DNA from: Cylicocyclus nassatus
Taxonomy: Eukaryota; Nematoda; Chromadorea; Rhabditida; Strongylidae
NCBI GenBank assembly: GCA_958299035.1
Contig: CATQJL010000316.1
Coordinates: forward strand, 43,893,585-43,957,584
Direction of reading: 5' to 3'
Length of the DNA: 64,000 nucleotides
The stretch's first letter is position 1. The number at the start of each line of letters is the position of its first letter. Position numbers and translations under genes: made by a program. The notes beneath the pieces are model-generated. The model worked only from the letters and a program-made list of their open reading frames with translations, was not told the DNA's origin and made no database searches. Of this stretch, positions 1-10,794 are shown one piece after another.

Positions 1-1613
1 AGCGGTGATTCCAAATCTGCTTTTTATTCGCAGAGCTTTTGGGGAATGAGTTTCGAGCATTTTTTCAGGCGAAAATTGAAGAAATTTTCGGAAAAAATCA
101 ATCGCCAGAGCTTCTCTGAACCTTGAATAAAACAGCGGCAAGTGTCAGGACATTTTATACGATGAACTTATTCTGTCTAATATATCAGCACATTTTACTG
201 CTCCAGATGATGCCTAGAAAGGCCACAAGATCAATTTCATTTCGTAAATTAGTTCATTAGATCGCCTCAAAAGCTCATACTTTTTCCCAAAATCGCTCTA
301 CAAACAGAAGAAGCAGAGTTGGAGTCAACGCTTCAGGCTCTCACTGACTGTATGCAGTTCGTGGTGATCGGCCAATTCGACTATGTGACCCCTCCTTGTC
401 GAACAAAGATAGCCGACCGTCCACGAGCGATGTCACGCTTTTCCAAGAACGCGAAAATAGAAACCCGATAAACTCCCGGCAATGCCCGCGGAAGACCCAG
501 TGAGGGCCCGAATAGTACCAGCGGTAAGCGCTCGATACCAGCGGATGGCCCGATACGTGCTTGGTAAAGCAATGAAGTTCATGTTATCAGCAAAGTTCCG
601 TTCCCCATAACCTATTTTGTTCCATGATTATTGCAAACGCAGTCTTCCCAAACAAAATCCAACTAAAGATCTGGCTTTAATTGACAGTCCATCGCTAAAG
701 TTTACGGTAACCCTAGACTACGGCGTGTTTCATGCGAGTAACGTTTCCTCTTACACAGTGTAAGAATTATGGCGTCCAGCAAGGCCTGGGCTCGTCAGAG
801 TTCTGTCGGGCCTAAAGACCTAAACTTGCAAAATAATCTGCATTTCACCTGTCGAGGCCCGCCTTTACCATATTATAAGGGCGTTGTGTGCGACACGGAC
901 CGGGGCTTACCCGATGCAAAAAACTCTGGAAAAGTCTGGGGCTCTCCCGAGTTTTTTTTGAGCGCGGGTGTTTCGATAGAATATTTACGGCCCGCGGTTT
1001 TTTCTTCCCAATAACACTGTGCCGCAGGTTGCCAAACGAATAAATCCGGAGCATCGAATGGTCATTCTAAGAATTTGAGGTCCGCGCATTGGCGAAAGAC
1101 AGTGTTGGATGTCTCAAGCGTTCGCAATGATTGTCTAAGTCTTAATGATGGTCAAATCAGTTTTCAGCCAATGAAACACATCAAAACGAAACCGCAGTAT
1201 GATAGTTGCTGGTTGAAAATCTCAATTTTTGGTTTGTAAGTCGACTCAATGCGATTACTGCGAGCTGAAAACGGATGTATTTTTATGTTTAGCTCAGTAT
1301 AATTTCTAATCTGACCACAGATTTCGAATGCGTAGATTTTCTTAGCTGAACACCAATGCGACTTACTACCTAATCTAAGTTCAAAAAAATGAAAGTGCCA
1401 CACCTGAGGAGAGGAATTTTATGAAATTATTTGCAAAACTTATGTGCCATCCTGGTAGTCATTGTTCACAAAACCTTGCTTAGTCCTGTCGTATTGCATT
1501 CAAAAATGGATATTCATATAGAGTTTTGATTTACTGCAGTGATAAAAGTAGTCAATATTGGTCGAATGTGCTCCTCTGAGTTCATTCTTATTGAAACTAT
1601 AGAAATACTATTA
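1..1613. other. No gene recognised
   Basis: No reading frame longer than about 80 codons looks like a known protein here, and no RNA gene was seen. The first 60 bases resemble the foldback family at 27273-27710, sharing the words 'ggtgattccaaatctgc' and 'gcagagc', so the window probably opens inside a decayed copy of that repeat. Small host exons could be missed. Confidence 0.5.
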
Positions 1614-1615
1614 TA

Positions 1616-2250
1616 TTAGGCTGTCCCGAAAGTTTTGTCGTTCCAAATTTGAAAATTTGTGACTTTTTGCTGTCTCAACAAACTTGCTTTTTATTTCATT
1701 AAAAAAAGAAGTCTTCCTCTTCGTAATAGCACCTCGATGAGCTTCGACTATACGCTCATTGTGGAGATAAAAATGGAAGAAGAAGAACACTTAATCTTCA
1801 AGCATTCCAAGTTAGGTCATCGCCAAAAGTCTGAAACACTGCAGAGTCAGTGTATAACTTTTATGGCCTGTCTTTGCATAAGCGAAAAAAATTGCTGTTT
1901 GGACGTCTCAGTGAAAGTTTTGGCGAGAAAAGTGAATCAATTTTGGCGTTTTCTATTTTACTCGAAAATCATATTTTCATTGAAACGTTCAAGTAGCACA
2001 TTTTTTTCTTTGTTGCAAAGAAGCTCAGAACTTATATACTGACAATTTCAGATTTTCTGCAGCGTTTCAATTTTTGGCAACCTATCTCAAAATAGTCAAA
2101 GCTTAGGTGTTCTTCTTTTTCCAATTTTATCTTCGCAATGAATGTATAGCTGAACTCACCGAGATACCTCTACAAAGAAGGAGACTTGGCAAAAAAGCAA
2201 ATCCGTCGAGATGGCATATATGAAACGACAGAACTTTCGGGACAACCTTA
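1616..2250. mobile_element. Mariner-type MITE, TA target
   Basis: The left end begins TTAGGCTGTCCCGAAAG and the right end reads CTTTCGGGACAACCTTA, so the ends are inverted repeats of one another. TA lies directly outside both ends (1614-1615 and 2251-2252), the target duplication of Tc1/mariner elements. The 635 bp interior has no transposase. The 127-codon frame at 1659-2042 is an accidental opening inside the element. TIRs starting TTAGGTTG are widespread in mariner relatives; the class is inferred from TIR and TSD only. Confidence 0.85.
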
Positions 2251-2605
2251 TACATTCTTTACATAATCTTCAGTGACCAATTCGGACATGAACAAGAAAC
2301 AAATTCTTTTTCCAGTTGTTCCATTTGATTACCGGATATGGAATCGCCAGAACTTTGCACAGGACCCATTACTTGCCATCAGGTCGTGCGAAAAACCATG
2401 TTGAAAGATATCTTATATACATAGCAAAAGTATTTCCTCGTTTGAGGCATACCTACGTTTTTGCGGACGTAAGTTCTTTCAGTAAACATTCTTCCATCGA
2501 TTTCGCGTGACGGCTATCATCAACAATTTGACGACAGATTGATTCTAATGTGCCTGCCCATTTAATATCTACTCTTGTAATCAACTCAGGTTGAGGGGTA
2601 TATAT

Positions 2606-3124
2606 GGGTTGTTTCAGACTGCCGCACTGACTGCAGCAGACTGCAGCAGACTGCAGCTGACTGCAGCTGACCGCACTGACCGCACTGACCGCACTGCCCG
2701 CACCGGTCGCAGCCTCTTTTCTTAAAAGAAAAAACAACCACGATTATCAAAACAGCGTGATTTACGCATAAGATCACAAGTTCCATCAGAATTCTTCTCA
2801 ATCAATTTTTGGCGATAGTTTTCTTTGGTAGGTTCGTATTTGTTCTAATTCCTCCTATCATTGCGTATACCTGTTTTGTAACATTCTAAAACGTGTTGTC
2901 TTTTGCTTCAACGTATATATTGTTGTTGTTTGTTTGAACCACAGCTATTTATCCTCTCCGCCTGCAGGCCTCAGCCGCTGCGGTCGTTGCGGTCAGTGCG
3001 GTCAGCTGCAGTCTGCTGCAGGCTGCTGCAGTCTGCTGCAGTCAGTGCAGTCAGCTGCAGTCTGCTGCAATCTGCTGCGGTCAGTGCAGACTGCTGCAGT
3101 CAGTGCGGCAGTATGAAACAACCC
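2606..3124. mobile_element. CTGCAG-rich foldback element, copy 1
   Basis: This 519 bp element starts GGGTTGTTTCAGACTGCC and ends with its complement, ending GAAACAACCC. TAT is duplicated outside both ends (2603-2605 and 3125-3127). About 100 bp (left) and 150 bp (right) of each arm are irregular runs of CTGCAGT, CTGCAGC and CAGTGCGGT words, which can pair across the element. The centre is AT-rich and carries no protein. A second copy lies at 15811-16284. The superfamily is unclear; a 3-bp duplication fits PIF/Harbinger or CACTA-like elements. Apparent Cys/Ser/Gln-rich proteins here are translations of the repeat. Confidence 0.85.
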
Positions 3125-3127
3125 TAT

Positions 3128-3650
3128 TGCTCCGCTTTTCCACAAATTCCGAGCATTACTTGCTCTTTATGAAACTCTTTTAGTTTTTGAAAAGCATGGA
3201 AGAAACCAGACGTTACCGCGAAACCTCTCGTCTTTATCTGATACTATGAGGGTTTTAGTCTAATTAGAGCTTGCTAGAAAGATGCGGAACTGCCTCGCAT
3301 GCTTTGTTACATATACAACGCATGCACTTCTCGGTAACAAATGTACAAAAGTGTCATAGTCCACCTTTTTCATGTCTGTGACAGGCAGAAAAAGGGTTTG
3401 GCTTTGACGTATCAAAACGAAAAAGGATCTAAGTTTTGGTCACGAAAGGAAGCATTACAGTGGCAAAGACGAAATGATGTGCTCGCTGCATACTTCTTCA
3501 CTTGCCTTCAAAGGCAGATTGCAAATTTTAAAGCAAAGCAAGATCAATGCTAACGAATGAGTGGAAAAAAGTGGTGAAGGCTTAGCTTACACGTTCTCTA
3601 TGAAAACAGGGCGACATTTCTCTGCGACTCTTTTAAAATTGGGTATGTTG
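3128..3650. other. No confident gene
   Basis: A 70-codon frame at 3341-3553 (+) has a coding-like look in its second half (Lys, Arg and Gln-rich), but it matches no family I recognise and has no clear splice partners. Confidence 0.4.
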
Positions 3651-3652
3651 TA

Positions 3653-4301
3653 TTAAAATGTAACGAAAGTTCCCGGGCGCTTGCGAAATTTTTTTGCAAG
3701 CTGTAATTTCGAGCAGATTGATCTTTTCAAGCCGCAAACTTTGCTAGAAAGGCAGTGTTGTCCAAAAGTTTGCCCATTTGTTGGGTTTCCAGCACTTCAT
3801 TTTGGGCCACCAGCACGCGTAGAATGGAAAAAGATCGACTTGGATCCGGGGTGTTGGTGCAGGAACTCTTCCGGCAAAAGGAGAGTTGCAGTGCTCACGA
3901 TAGTCATGTGGAACTGTGCTGCGGCTGTTTGAGATTGTGTCATAATCTCAAAGGACAGCCTGCAAAAAAATTGAAAAAATTTTTGCACCCCGAAAATGCC
4001 CCATTTTTGAGTAAACAAAGTTGGATGCTTTTTTTCACAAAACAAATCAAATCTTTGATTGCCGAATATAAAAAAAATGGCAGCAAAAAGAAAATGAAAA
4101 TTTCATTGTAGACAGATTGCCTAATTGCTGTATAAGTAAAACACGGCTTGATACTGATAAAAACTTGATGCGAACTTGGAAAGGCTAGGCTTTGTTCTAC
4201 AGAACGATATAAAGTGTTTGTCGTTAAAATTCGAACGAGGCAAAAAAATGAGTCTAAAAATAAAATTTCAAAACTGCCCGGAATTTTTCGTTACAGCCTA
4301 G
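3653..4301. mobile_element. Degenerate mariner-type MITE, 'GTTCCCGGGC' family
   Basis: Bases 3660-3840 match the reverse complement of the right half of the element at 10795-11702, including 'gaaagttcccgggc' just inside the end. The left end is TTAAAATGTAACG and the right end is CGTTACAGCCTAG, each next to TA. Both termini have drifted from the TTAGG consensus. The frames at 3681-3932 and 3755-4111 run across the repeat and are not genes. Confidence 0.7.
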
Positions 4302-4495
4302 TAGAATTTTAGATGAAAACACTTATGGGATAAAATAGAAATTGAGAAACGGAAATTTTATGCTTTGAAAACTGATTTGCTGTTTTTACAAAAATAAATG
4401 AATATAATAAGCTTCAGAAGTACCAACAAATCAAACTGCATTTTCAAAGAAATGATAATTTTCACGTAAGAGTCCCATAAGAGTATTCAAATTTA

Positions 4496-5584
4496 TTAGG
4501 TTGTCCGGAAATTAATGTCCGTTGTGCATTTCAACCGCAATAAGTCATACATTTCCCACTTGTGATTAGATTGCAAGGTAACGTTCGATAGAGCAAAGCA
4601 AGCTCTACATAATAGCTATCTTGTTGCTGCTAACTCTCACTAACCTTAAGTTTCGAGCCAAAAACCAAAAAGATCCAGCTGCCCGGAAAATTGAGAAAAA
4701 TCGTAACTCAGTTCGTAGAAATCCTGCAAAAATTCTAACTAGCTCACGTAAACAATATCCACATAAGACATCTGTATACGCCGTTGCCGTATTTATTCCT
4801 TTGTTAGAGATCAACAAAACTGAAATTTTCGTGCTTTTGCTAAGTATTGCTGTGCTGTCCGCACATAAGTAGTTGTATACTACAAACCTGTAGAAGTGCA
4901 AGCCTAAATTTTCAGCTCTCTAGAAGCTTTGGTTCTCGAGAGATATCGAATCTGGCTTTTCCTAGTCAGGAGGTCCAAGCCAGAATTTGAATTGCTTGAA
5001 AACTAAAGCTTCTAGAGAGCTGAAAATTTACGTCTGTACTTATACAGGTCTGTAGTTTACAACCACTCATGTGGAGACGGCACAGCATCACCTTAGCAAA
5101 TGCACAAAAACTTCCGTTTTCTTGATTTCTAAAAGGTAAAAAAAACAGCAACGGTGTGTATAGATGTCTTATGTAAATAGTGTTTACGTGAGCAAATTAG
5201 AATTTTTGTAAGATTTTTATAGACTAAGGCCCGTATGCACTAACATTTTTGCGGCGAGGGGAGCGGCGTCCCCCGTTATGAAGGGACCGCGTGCGGACGC
5301 CGCTGCGGGTTTTTCATTATTGGAGACGCCGCTGCCCTCGCCGCAGGGATGTTAGTGCATGCGGCCCTAAGTTACAATTTCTCTCGATTTTCCGGGCAGC
5401 TGAATCTTTTTAGTTTATGGCTCGAAACTCAAGGTTAATGAAAGCTGCTGCAAAAACAAGACCCTTATTTTGTAGAGCTTGCTTTGCTCTATCGAATCTT
5501 ACTTTGCATTCCATTCAGGAATGAGAAGCTTATGACTTATTGCGGTTGAAATTCAAAAGGGACATCAAATTTTCGACAACCTAA
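4496..5584. mobile_element. Mariner-type MITE with nested Harbinger-type MITE
   Basis: TTAGGTTGTCCGGAAATTAATG at the left pairs with the right end finishing CGACAACCTAA, flanked by TA (4494-4495 and 5585-5586). The inner 'gcaataagtcata' and 'tatgacttattgc' blocks and the gene-free centre are inverted copies of each other. A 140 bp element (5228-5367) is inserted in the right arm, so this element is the older of the two. No transposase is present. Confidence 0.85.
5228..5367. mobile_element. Small Harbinger-type MITE
   Basis: The left arm GGCCCGTATGCACTAACAT pairs with ATGTTAGTGCATGCGGCCC on the right. TAA is duplicated outside (5225-5227 and 5368-5370), as in PIF/Harbinger elements (TWA targets). 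The interior is GC-rich ('gcggcgaggggagcggcg' and its complement), so the whole element can fold into a hairpin. It shares its TIR with the elements at 31320-32000 and 33759-35832. Confidence 0.85.
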
Positions 5585-5712
5585 TATATTAAGTTATTAT
5601 AGTTATTATAGTTATATAGTTATTAGTTGTTTGGTCATTTTTAAGAACTGGTAATCGTCTAAGCTTATTGAGCTTAGGTCAAGATATCAACCATACTTTA
5701 TTCACTGCCAAC

Positions 5713-5736
5713 GTTCGGCGGGATCGCCTTCGTCAG
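5713..5736 (-). ncRNA. Hammerhead-like core in PLE 3' tail
   Basis: On the minus strand the PLE tail reads CTGACGA, then a short GGCG/CGCC stem, then GAAC. This is the layout of a hammerhead ribozyme core (CUGANGA, stem II, GAAA), but the last A of GAAA is C, which should weaken or abolish activity. Penelope-like elements are known to carry hammerhead motifs in their terminal repeats. The homologous site in the other PLE (18662-18685) keeps GAAA. Stems I and III were not folded. Confidence 0.45.
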
Positions 5737-6190
5737 AGAATGGAAAGTCGAAAACATAATAAAACATTCTCTTAGACGCCAAGATTTTAATTCACGAAAG
5801 TCAAATTGGATAGAGTACAAAAGGCAACGAAAATTCGGAACCGAGGCTCACCTTCGATAACGTGTGTTGATGTGCTAAACCGCCATATACTCAGACTATA
5901 CCTCCTCCCTATTTATAGTGCCGGATGACCTGACCTCATATCAAAACCCAAAGAGGAGTTAATAGGGCGCGAGTTCATTGGTGATGGCTATGCACTCTTC
6001 CTTCCGGTTCATCTTTGGATTTTGAAGTTGGTCTACAACGCTTCCAGAGTTTTGCGCGCCAGGAATTTTTGCGCTTTCTAGTATAAAATCACTCCAATAC
6101 CAATCTCAGCATTTTCATGGCACAAAATGCGATGGCTGCCTAGCGGCATAGCTGGTTTCACTTTATTCAATCCATCCAAATGTTCTTTAA

Positions 6191-6393
6191 GGCCCCGGAC
6201 AGACTTCACGCGATTTGATCGTCGCGACTCAATCGCCGACATTTCCATTCATTTTCATTTTACATTCAAAAATTTCGGGCTGGAAAAGTATCACAACCGA
6301 AATGCAAGTTGATCGGCATGGAATGATGTTGTAACAGTTGTCTCGTCGCGATTCAGTCGCGACGATCAAATCGCGTGAAGTCTGTCCGGGGCC
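6191..6393. mobile_element. Harbinger-type MITE inside PLE
   Basis: GGCCCCGGACAGACTTCACG on the left is matched by CGTGAAGTCTGTCCGGGGCC on the right. TAA is duplicated outside (6188-6190 and 6394-6396). At 203 bp with no coding capacity it is a MITE. Counting TAA once, the host PLE frame reads straight through as R-V-K-E-H, the same residues (R-I-K-E-H) as in the other PLE copy, which confirms the ends and the target duplication. Confidence 0.93.
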
Positions 6394-6795
6394 TAACGCG
6401 GCAACAAAGTGGTCGTCCTGTCTCTCCGATATACGTTTCACCACACGATAAACATGTGAATAGATAACCCCGGGGACCATGCAATCACCCTCTTTGCCAA
6501 ATGGGCAGACGACACAAGCTGGAGTCAGTGTACGATCGCACGATCGGTTTCGGACCAATTAACGTTTTAGATTCAAAGACGGCATATCACCACCCTGACA
6601 CACATCTCTTGCAAACCCGCAAGATGTACGTATCGCAGCGCTTATCTTATCCGACACGAAGCAAGCGGAAAGCGATTTCTGCAAGTGGCGCATCCGGGCT
6701 GCTGCAACTGGCTCTGGGTTCTGCAAACCCGTGAGGGTTTGAGATAGGCTCACCAGCATATCCATCAGGCTTAGCTACAATACCGCTCATAATTC

Positions 6796-6895
6796 GCCGA
6801 AAAAGTCGCCGCACTTTAGCGGAGTACGCCGAAGTGCGCTAGAGTGTGCCGAAGAGCAGCGGAGTGCACCGCACTCCACTGTAGTGCACCGGAAT
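6796..6895. repeat. Degenerate short tandem repeat
   Basis: The stretch repeats a GC-rich word of about 10-12 bp (variants of 'gcggagtgcaccgc' and 'gccgaagtgc') eight or so times with substitutions. It is a decayed minisatellite with no coding sense. Confidence 0.6.
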
Positions 6896-7554
6896 ACGCG
6901 TTGCATCGCCATACTCGCTTGAGAATAGATATTCTTGTATTTTGACCAAGGACACCGTTCGATTCAGCTCGGCGAGACGCATCATCTGGTGTGTAAAAGT
7001 GCCACAACCCTATCGGGGTACGGTAGGTCGACGGTAGGTTTTCGCTTAATTTTACAGGTTTTTGTTTGATTGGATTGTCCAGTGTGCTGTTAACTATACT
7101 GACATTGATTTGCTGCTGATGGCACCGTAGGGATACTGTAGAAGTATGGTAGAGAGTCACTCAGATTGAATTTGTGCAAAAAATCAGGTCAAGGTATAAT
7201 ACCGCTGTGCAGTTTCAAAAATTCCGCGACATTCTGGCAATTTGCGACACCCCAAGAACTCCGCGAAATAACGGAAATCACGCAAACTACGCAGCACAAC
7301 AACTTCCTTTGGAATAAATAAATTCTGAATCCGGAAACAGTATTGTATTTAGCTCATTACGCGAATTTTTTGATATACAGTACGTCCTTGATAATCCGAT
7401 TTCAGTATTCTTGAATTTTTCTGCGGACTTCTCTTCGCAAAGGTGTAAAGCAGCGTGCTTTACTCCTAGTAGGCTACAGCAGCAAGGACCAGTCGATAGT
7501 ACTTCTTCCGTAGATAATGGATCGCCGAAAATTAGCCGTAGGCCAATTTCCAAA
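6896..7554. other. No gene recognised
   Basis: Nothing with a recognisable protein, RNA or transposon end was seen. Confidence 0.4.
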
Positions 7555-8670
7555 TGAGATAAAAGGGCTGGTGAACTGTAGAAAAATCTTGTCGTCCTGA
7601 ATTCTACTCGTCATAACCCTAGAATACGGAGCTCTCTTGCGAAGCAGATATGATTTTCGCAATCAGCAGGTTAGATAACCTCTATGAGCAAGGTTTCCGA
7701 TATGCTCGGGATATTCAATTTTTTCTCGTTTTACGCTGTGGAAGCTCGCCGATGGATTTTAGTCAAAATTAATGCTTTTGAACTGTAATCCTCATGAATT
7801 TTGCAAAAAATATAAAGATCGCATATTTTGTCGAAATTCCACTATGAGTGCTTGTAAACACGATGGTAAAATCTTTTCACATCCTTAACGGATCTCATTG
7901 TGTTAGATTTGGTAATTTGAGCTCTAGCCACGAGATAGCTTTATATTCAATTGAGCTGCTGAAGCACACGCAAGCACCATATTCAATACAGTGGGGATCA
8001 TTGAACGAAGCGAACATAACATAATACCTACAAGCACTCGCGATGGGATTTCGACGAGATATGCGATCTTTACATTTTGAGCAAAATTCACGAGGACGAA
8101 GATCTTTTCGCAAACTCGTAACTTTGCGCTATTTATAGAATGAAGCTTGAGTCATGCACCATTTGATAGCACTATTCATAAAGACTTAATCTGTAAAAGC
8201 AAGCAAGCGTGCTCTCTGACAGACACACGAGAAGTGAAAAAAAGTTACAAACTTTCGTGACTCAGTTACAGTTACCTCACCATTCTCTGCAAAAAAGCCT
8301 GTATTCATCAAAACCACGATTTTCATAAAGAGCGTATTCAAAAACTCCTATAAGCGGTTTTTGAGCACTGTTGGATTGTACTGCCTTCGCAGATTATCGA
8401 GCGCTAAAAGCAACCGGAGAATCTTTTTGAAAAAGATAGAAGAGCTGATGAATTCTGGAAAAATCGCATTGTCTCAAACTTTGCCCACCGTGACTCTAAG
8501 ATGAGAAGCTCTACTGCTAAGCAGATGTGATTTCCGTAATCAGCAGATCAGATAACCTCTATGAGCAAGTTTTCAAAGAAGTCCAGGTGATTTGATTTTT
8601 TTTCTTGTTCTACGCCCTGAAGCTCGCCGATGGGTTTTTGGTCAAAATGCGATGATCTCGGATTGTAAGG
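7555..8670. repeat. Diverged duplicated block with internal inversion
   Basis: About 240 bp at 7555-7800 recurs in the same direction at 8430-8670; both contain 'gcagat', 'cagataacctctatgagcaag' and 'gaagctcgccgatgg' in order. Between them, 7785-7860 is repeated inverted at 8030-8105 ('ttttgc...aaagatcgcatat' against its complement). The arrangement suggests a decayed foldback transposon or a duplication with inversion. No terminal repeat with a target duplication was found. Confidence 0.6.
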
Positions 8671-9122
8671 AAACTTCGCTCAGAGAGGTTTTCGAACACG
8701 ATGTTTACGATAATCGTCTTTTGCGCGGAGTACAGAGTTTTCTAGCAGAGATATGATATAATGTTCAAAGATACTTGCCCTTTTTATTCAAACCAAAGGA
8801 AAAAAATCAAGTTAACAAGACTGGTTTTTGACAGTCGAATTCTTTCTCTTTTCAGCAAAAAAATAATGTGATCCGATTGTCATTGCCTTTTTGATTTTAA
8901 TCACAGTCAGATTTCTTATGCTTAGCCTCGATGTTGTAACTTTGTATGTAGGACGAAATCAGTATTTAGATGAGGTGTAATGACGAAATGATATTATCAG
9001 ATTGGAGTCGCCCAGACTGAAGTCAAATTTGCTGATAGATGGAATTCCTATAGCAACCCATTGAGGTCAGTAATTTTCCAGTGATTGTACATTCCCTTAT
9101 AAAGGTCGCCCAATTTTGGCAG
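8671..9122. other. Likely lost 5' part of the GT11-like gene
   Basis: This stretch lies just upstream of the first recognised exon of the gene at 9123-9843. I could not find the family's N-terminal G-x-L-G-N-Q motif. A short word near 8951-8974 reads GRNQYLDE, which may be coincidental. Confidence 0.3.
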
Positions 9123-9843
9123 TTCTGTTTAGGCTGAACAATCTCACCGACCAGTACTTGCTGTTGAATAACAGTTTTTTGCAAAATAGAAAATATTTTG
9201 AAGGCTACCTTAGAGATATACGCAGCTTATTAAAATTTTCAGAAGAGGTCAGAAAGAATGGGATTGAAGAGCTTCGTTTACTGAAAAAGTAAGGTTTGAA
9301 CTTTCTTATTTGCACTTATTAAATCGCACATCAGCCACACTGAGTCGATGTGCGTACATGTTCGTATGACGGACTTTATACAGTGGGAGAGAGCTTCTGA
9401 TATGAACAGTACAGTCAAAGCTGCTAGGTCAATTGCCAAAAAAATGGTATTATCTGAATGCATGTATTGAAATTCGTACATGTCAATTTTCCTTTACAGA
9501 ATATCTCACATTTTATGATTTTTGGAGATGATAAAGAGTTTATGGCCAACATGTCACAAGCTATTGTAAGCGGTGAATGGAGAGACGACGCAAGTTTTGC
9601 TTTTACATAGGTATAAGTATCTGCATCATCCGCTCATTCCAGGCTGTAATCGTTTCCCACTATGAAGAGTCCATAGATTTGTTTTTGGCATCACAAATTT
9701 GTAGCTCCTTTTTGATTTCCGCTCCTACTTCTACTTTTGGTTGGTGGCTTGCCTTTTTCGTCTCCAACCAAAATGCTGTGTATTACCTTAATGGCACACA
9801 CGCGAGAGGGAATTTATCGCTCAAAAAGGATATGCTTCTGTGA
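9123..9843 (+). CDS. GT11-type alpha-1,2-fucosyltransferase-like protein, 3' exons
   Basis: Four exons fit with consistent phases: 9123-9288, 9335-9446, 9500-9565 and 9643-9843 with a TGA stop. The three introns (46, 53 and 77 bp) begin GTAAGG, GTATTA and GTAAGC and end CACATCAG, TTTACAG and ATTCCAG. Visible motifs are NHTESMCVHVRMTDF (the GT11 'VHVRxxDF' nucleotide-sugar site), HFMIFGDDKEF, and near the C-terminus SAPTSTFGWWLAFF followed by NQNAVYYL. Nematodes have many GT11 relatives, which add fucose to glycans in the Golgi. Only the catalytic C-terminal half (about 148 residues) is seen; the N-terminal membrane anchor and the first motif are missing, so this may be a partial gene or pseudogene. 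No stop or frameshift breaks the four exons. Donor substrate and linkage are inferred from the family. Confidence 0.72.
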
Positions 9844-9970
9844 GTCTTCAAGCTGACAATACATATTCTACAAATAAGAGAAGCTCACAAGAAAGGGTTT
9901 TTTATTCTAAAGTAAATTATGGTGTTTGTTTCCCTATGTGTTGTGGCTAATCTGGGGTATGGGTACATAG
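9844..9970 (+). other. 3' flank of the GT11-like gene
   Basis: The stretch is AT-rich with no clear AATAAA. Nothing else is seen before the hAT-like fragment that starts at 9971. Confidence 0.3.
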
Positions 9971-10120
9971 CAGTGGCGTACAATGGGGAGGGAGGGGGAG
10001 CCCGCCTTGCAAGAATGGATTAAGAAATTTTCAAAAATTGTTTACACGTGGTATAAAAGGTGCAAATAAGTTGTTTTTACTTGTAAATCATACAAATTAT
10101 GTTCGAAAAAGTTTAAATTG
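9971..10120. mobile_element. Decayed hAT-like fragment
   Basis: It opens with CAGTGGCGTAC followed by a G-rich run, like the ends of the elements at 46522-46886 and 54361-54724. Further in, 'ttttcaaaaattg...acacgtggtataaaaggtgcaaataag' resembles their subterminal sequence. The inner hairpins and the far end are missing. Confidence 0.6.
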
Positions 10121-10794
10121 AAATTTACGGTGCCCTAAAAGAATATTTGAAGAGCGTGGCTGACATGCGAAAGGGAATTTTTTGTTGTCTTTCCTTCGCT
10201 CCATATGGAAATTCTGGGTACACTAGATACATAAAGTACTGGTACTGGTACGTAAAGTGCGGTCTTCAAACGTAGGAACGGAAGAAGTCTTGTGAATTCA
10301 TGGAGAAACTCAAGGAACATTTGGTTTGCGTAGAGCATAGCCGAAAACGTATACGCGGCAGAGTAATGAAAATCGGCGACATGTTTGAGAATGTTCTCCT
10401 GCAAATTTCTAGCGGTTAGTATAAGAGTTTGAGGTTCCTTTTCTCACTGAAATTCACAATCTTTTGAGTGTTTTTTGAAGTTACAGCTAAAAATTCTGAG
10501 ATTCCGCAACACGCTGGACAGGGCGCAATTGGAAACAAAAAGCATTACTATTTTCAAATGACTTAAAATGCATTGAAGTTAGTGCTTCCCAAAAACGTCT
10601 GCTCTTCTATGATTCAAGCACTCTAATCAGTTCTACTTTGTGATAAATCAAGCTTTTTCGATCAAACTCGTTTAACGCTTGGAAAGTTCCCGCGTTTTTC
10701 AAGCAAATTCCAATCTTACTCTGAAGTTAGCATGCTTTCGAATCAAAACTTAGCTTTGAGGTCTTGCGATGAAGTAAGCATCTATTAGGTTGTA
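10121..10794. other. No gene recognised
   Basis: A minus-strand frame of 89 codons (10135-10404) has no recognisable motif. Nothing else is seen. Confidence 0.35.

Larger units (their letters stand above)
5690..6765 (-). pseudogene. Penelope-like element remnant, C-terminal linker and GIY-YIG endonuclease
   Basis: Reading the minus strand from about 6700 gives, in pieces, the linker of a Penelope-like retroelement (VSDKISAAIR, then LVRNRSCDR with a Cys-rich CVVCPFGKEGDC), then CGETYIGETGR, which is the YIG half of a GIY-YIG nuclease. On the other side of an inserted MITE (6191-6393) it continues with KEHLDG and PLGSH, and near 6030 with NPKMNRKEECIAIT. The same words occur in the PLE at 17340-18690. 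Frameshifts break it. A 3' tail runs to about 5690. PLE proteins copy RNA back into DNA at nicks made by the GIY-YIG domain; this copy is dead. Family assignment is firm, edges are approximate. Confidence 0.85.

Noticed and set aside
1659..2042. 127-codon ORF
   Set aside because: It lies wholly inside a TIR-bounded MITE, and related copies do not keep the frame.
2903..3172. Cys/Ser/Gln-rich proteins (LQSAAVCC repeats), also at 15808-16281
   Set aside because: Translations of the CTGCAG repeat in several frames and on both strands.
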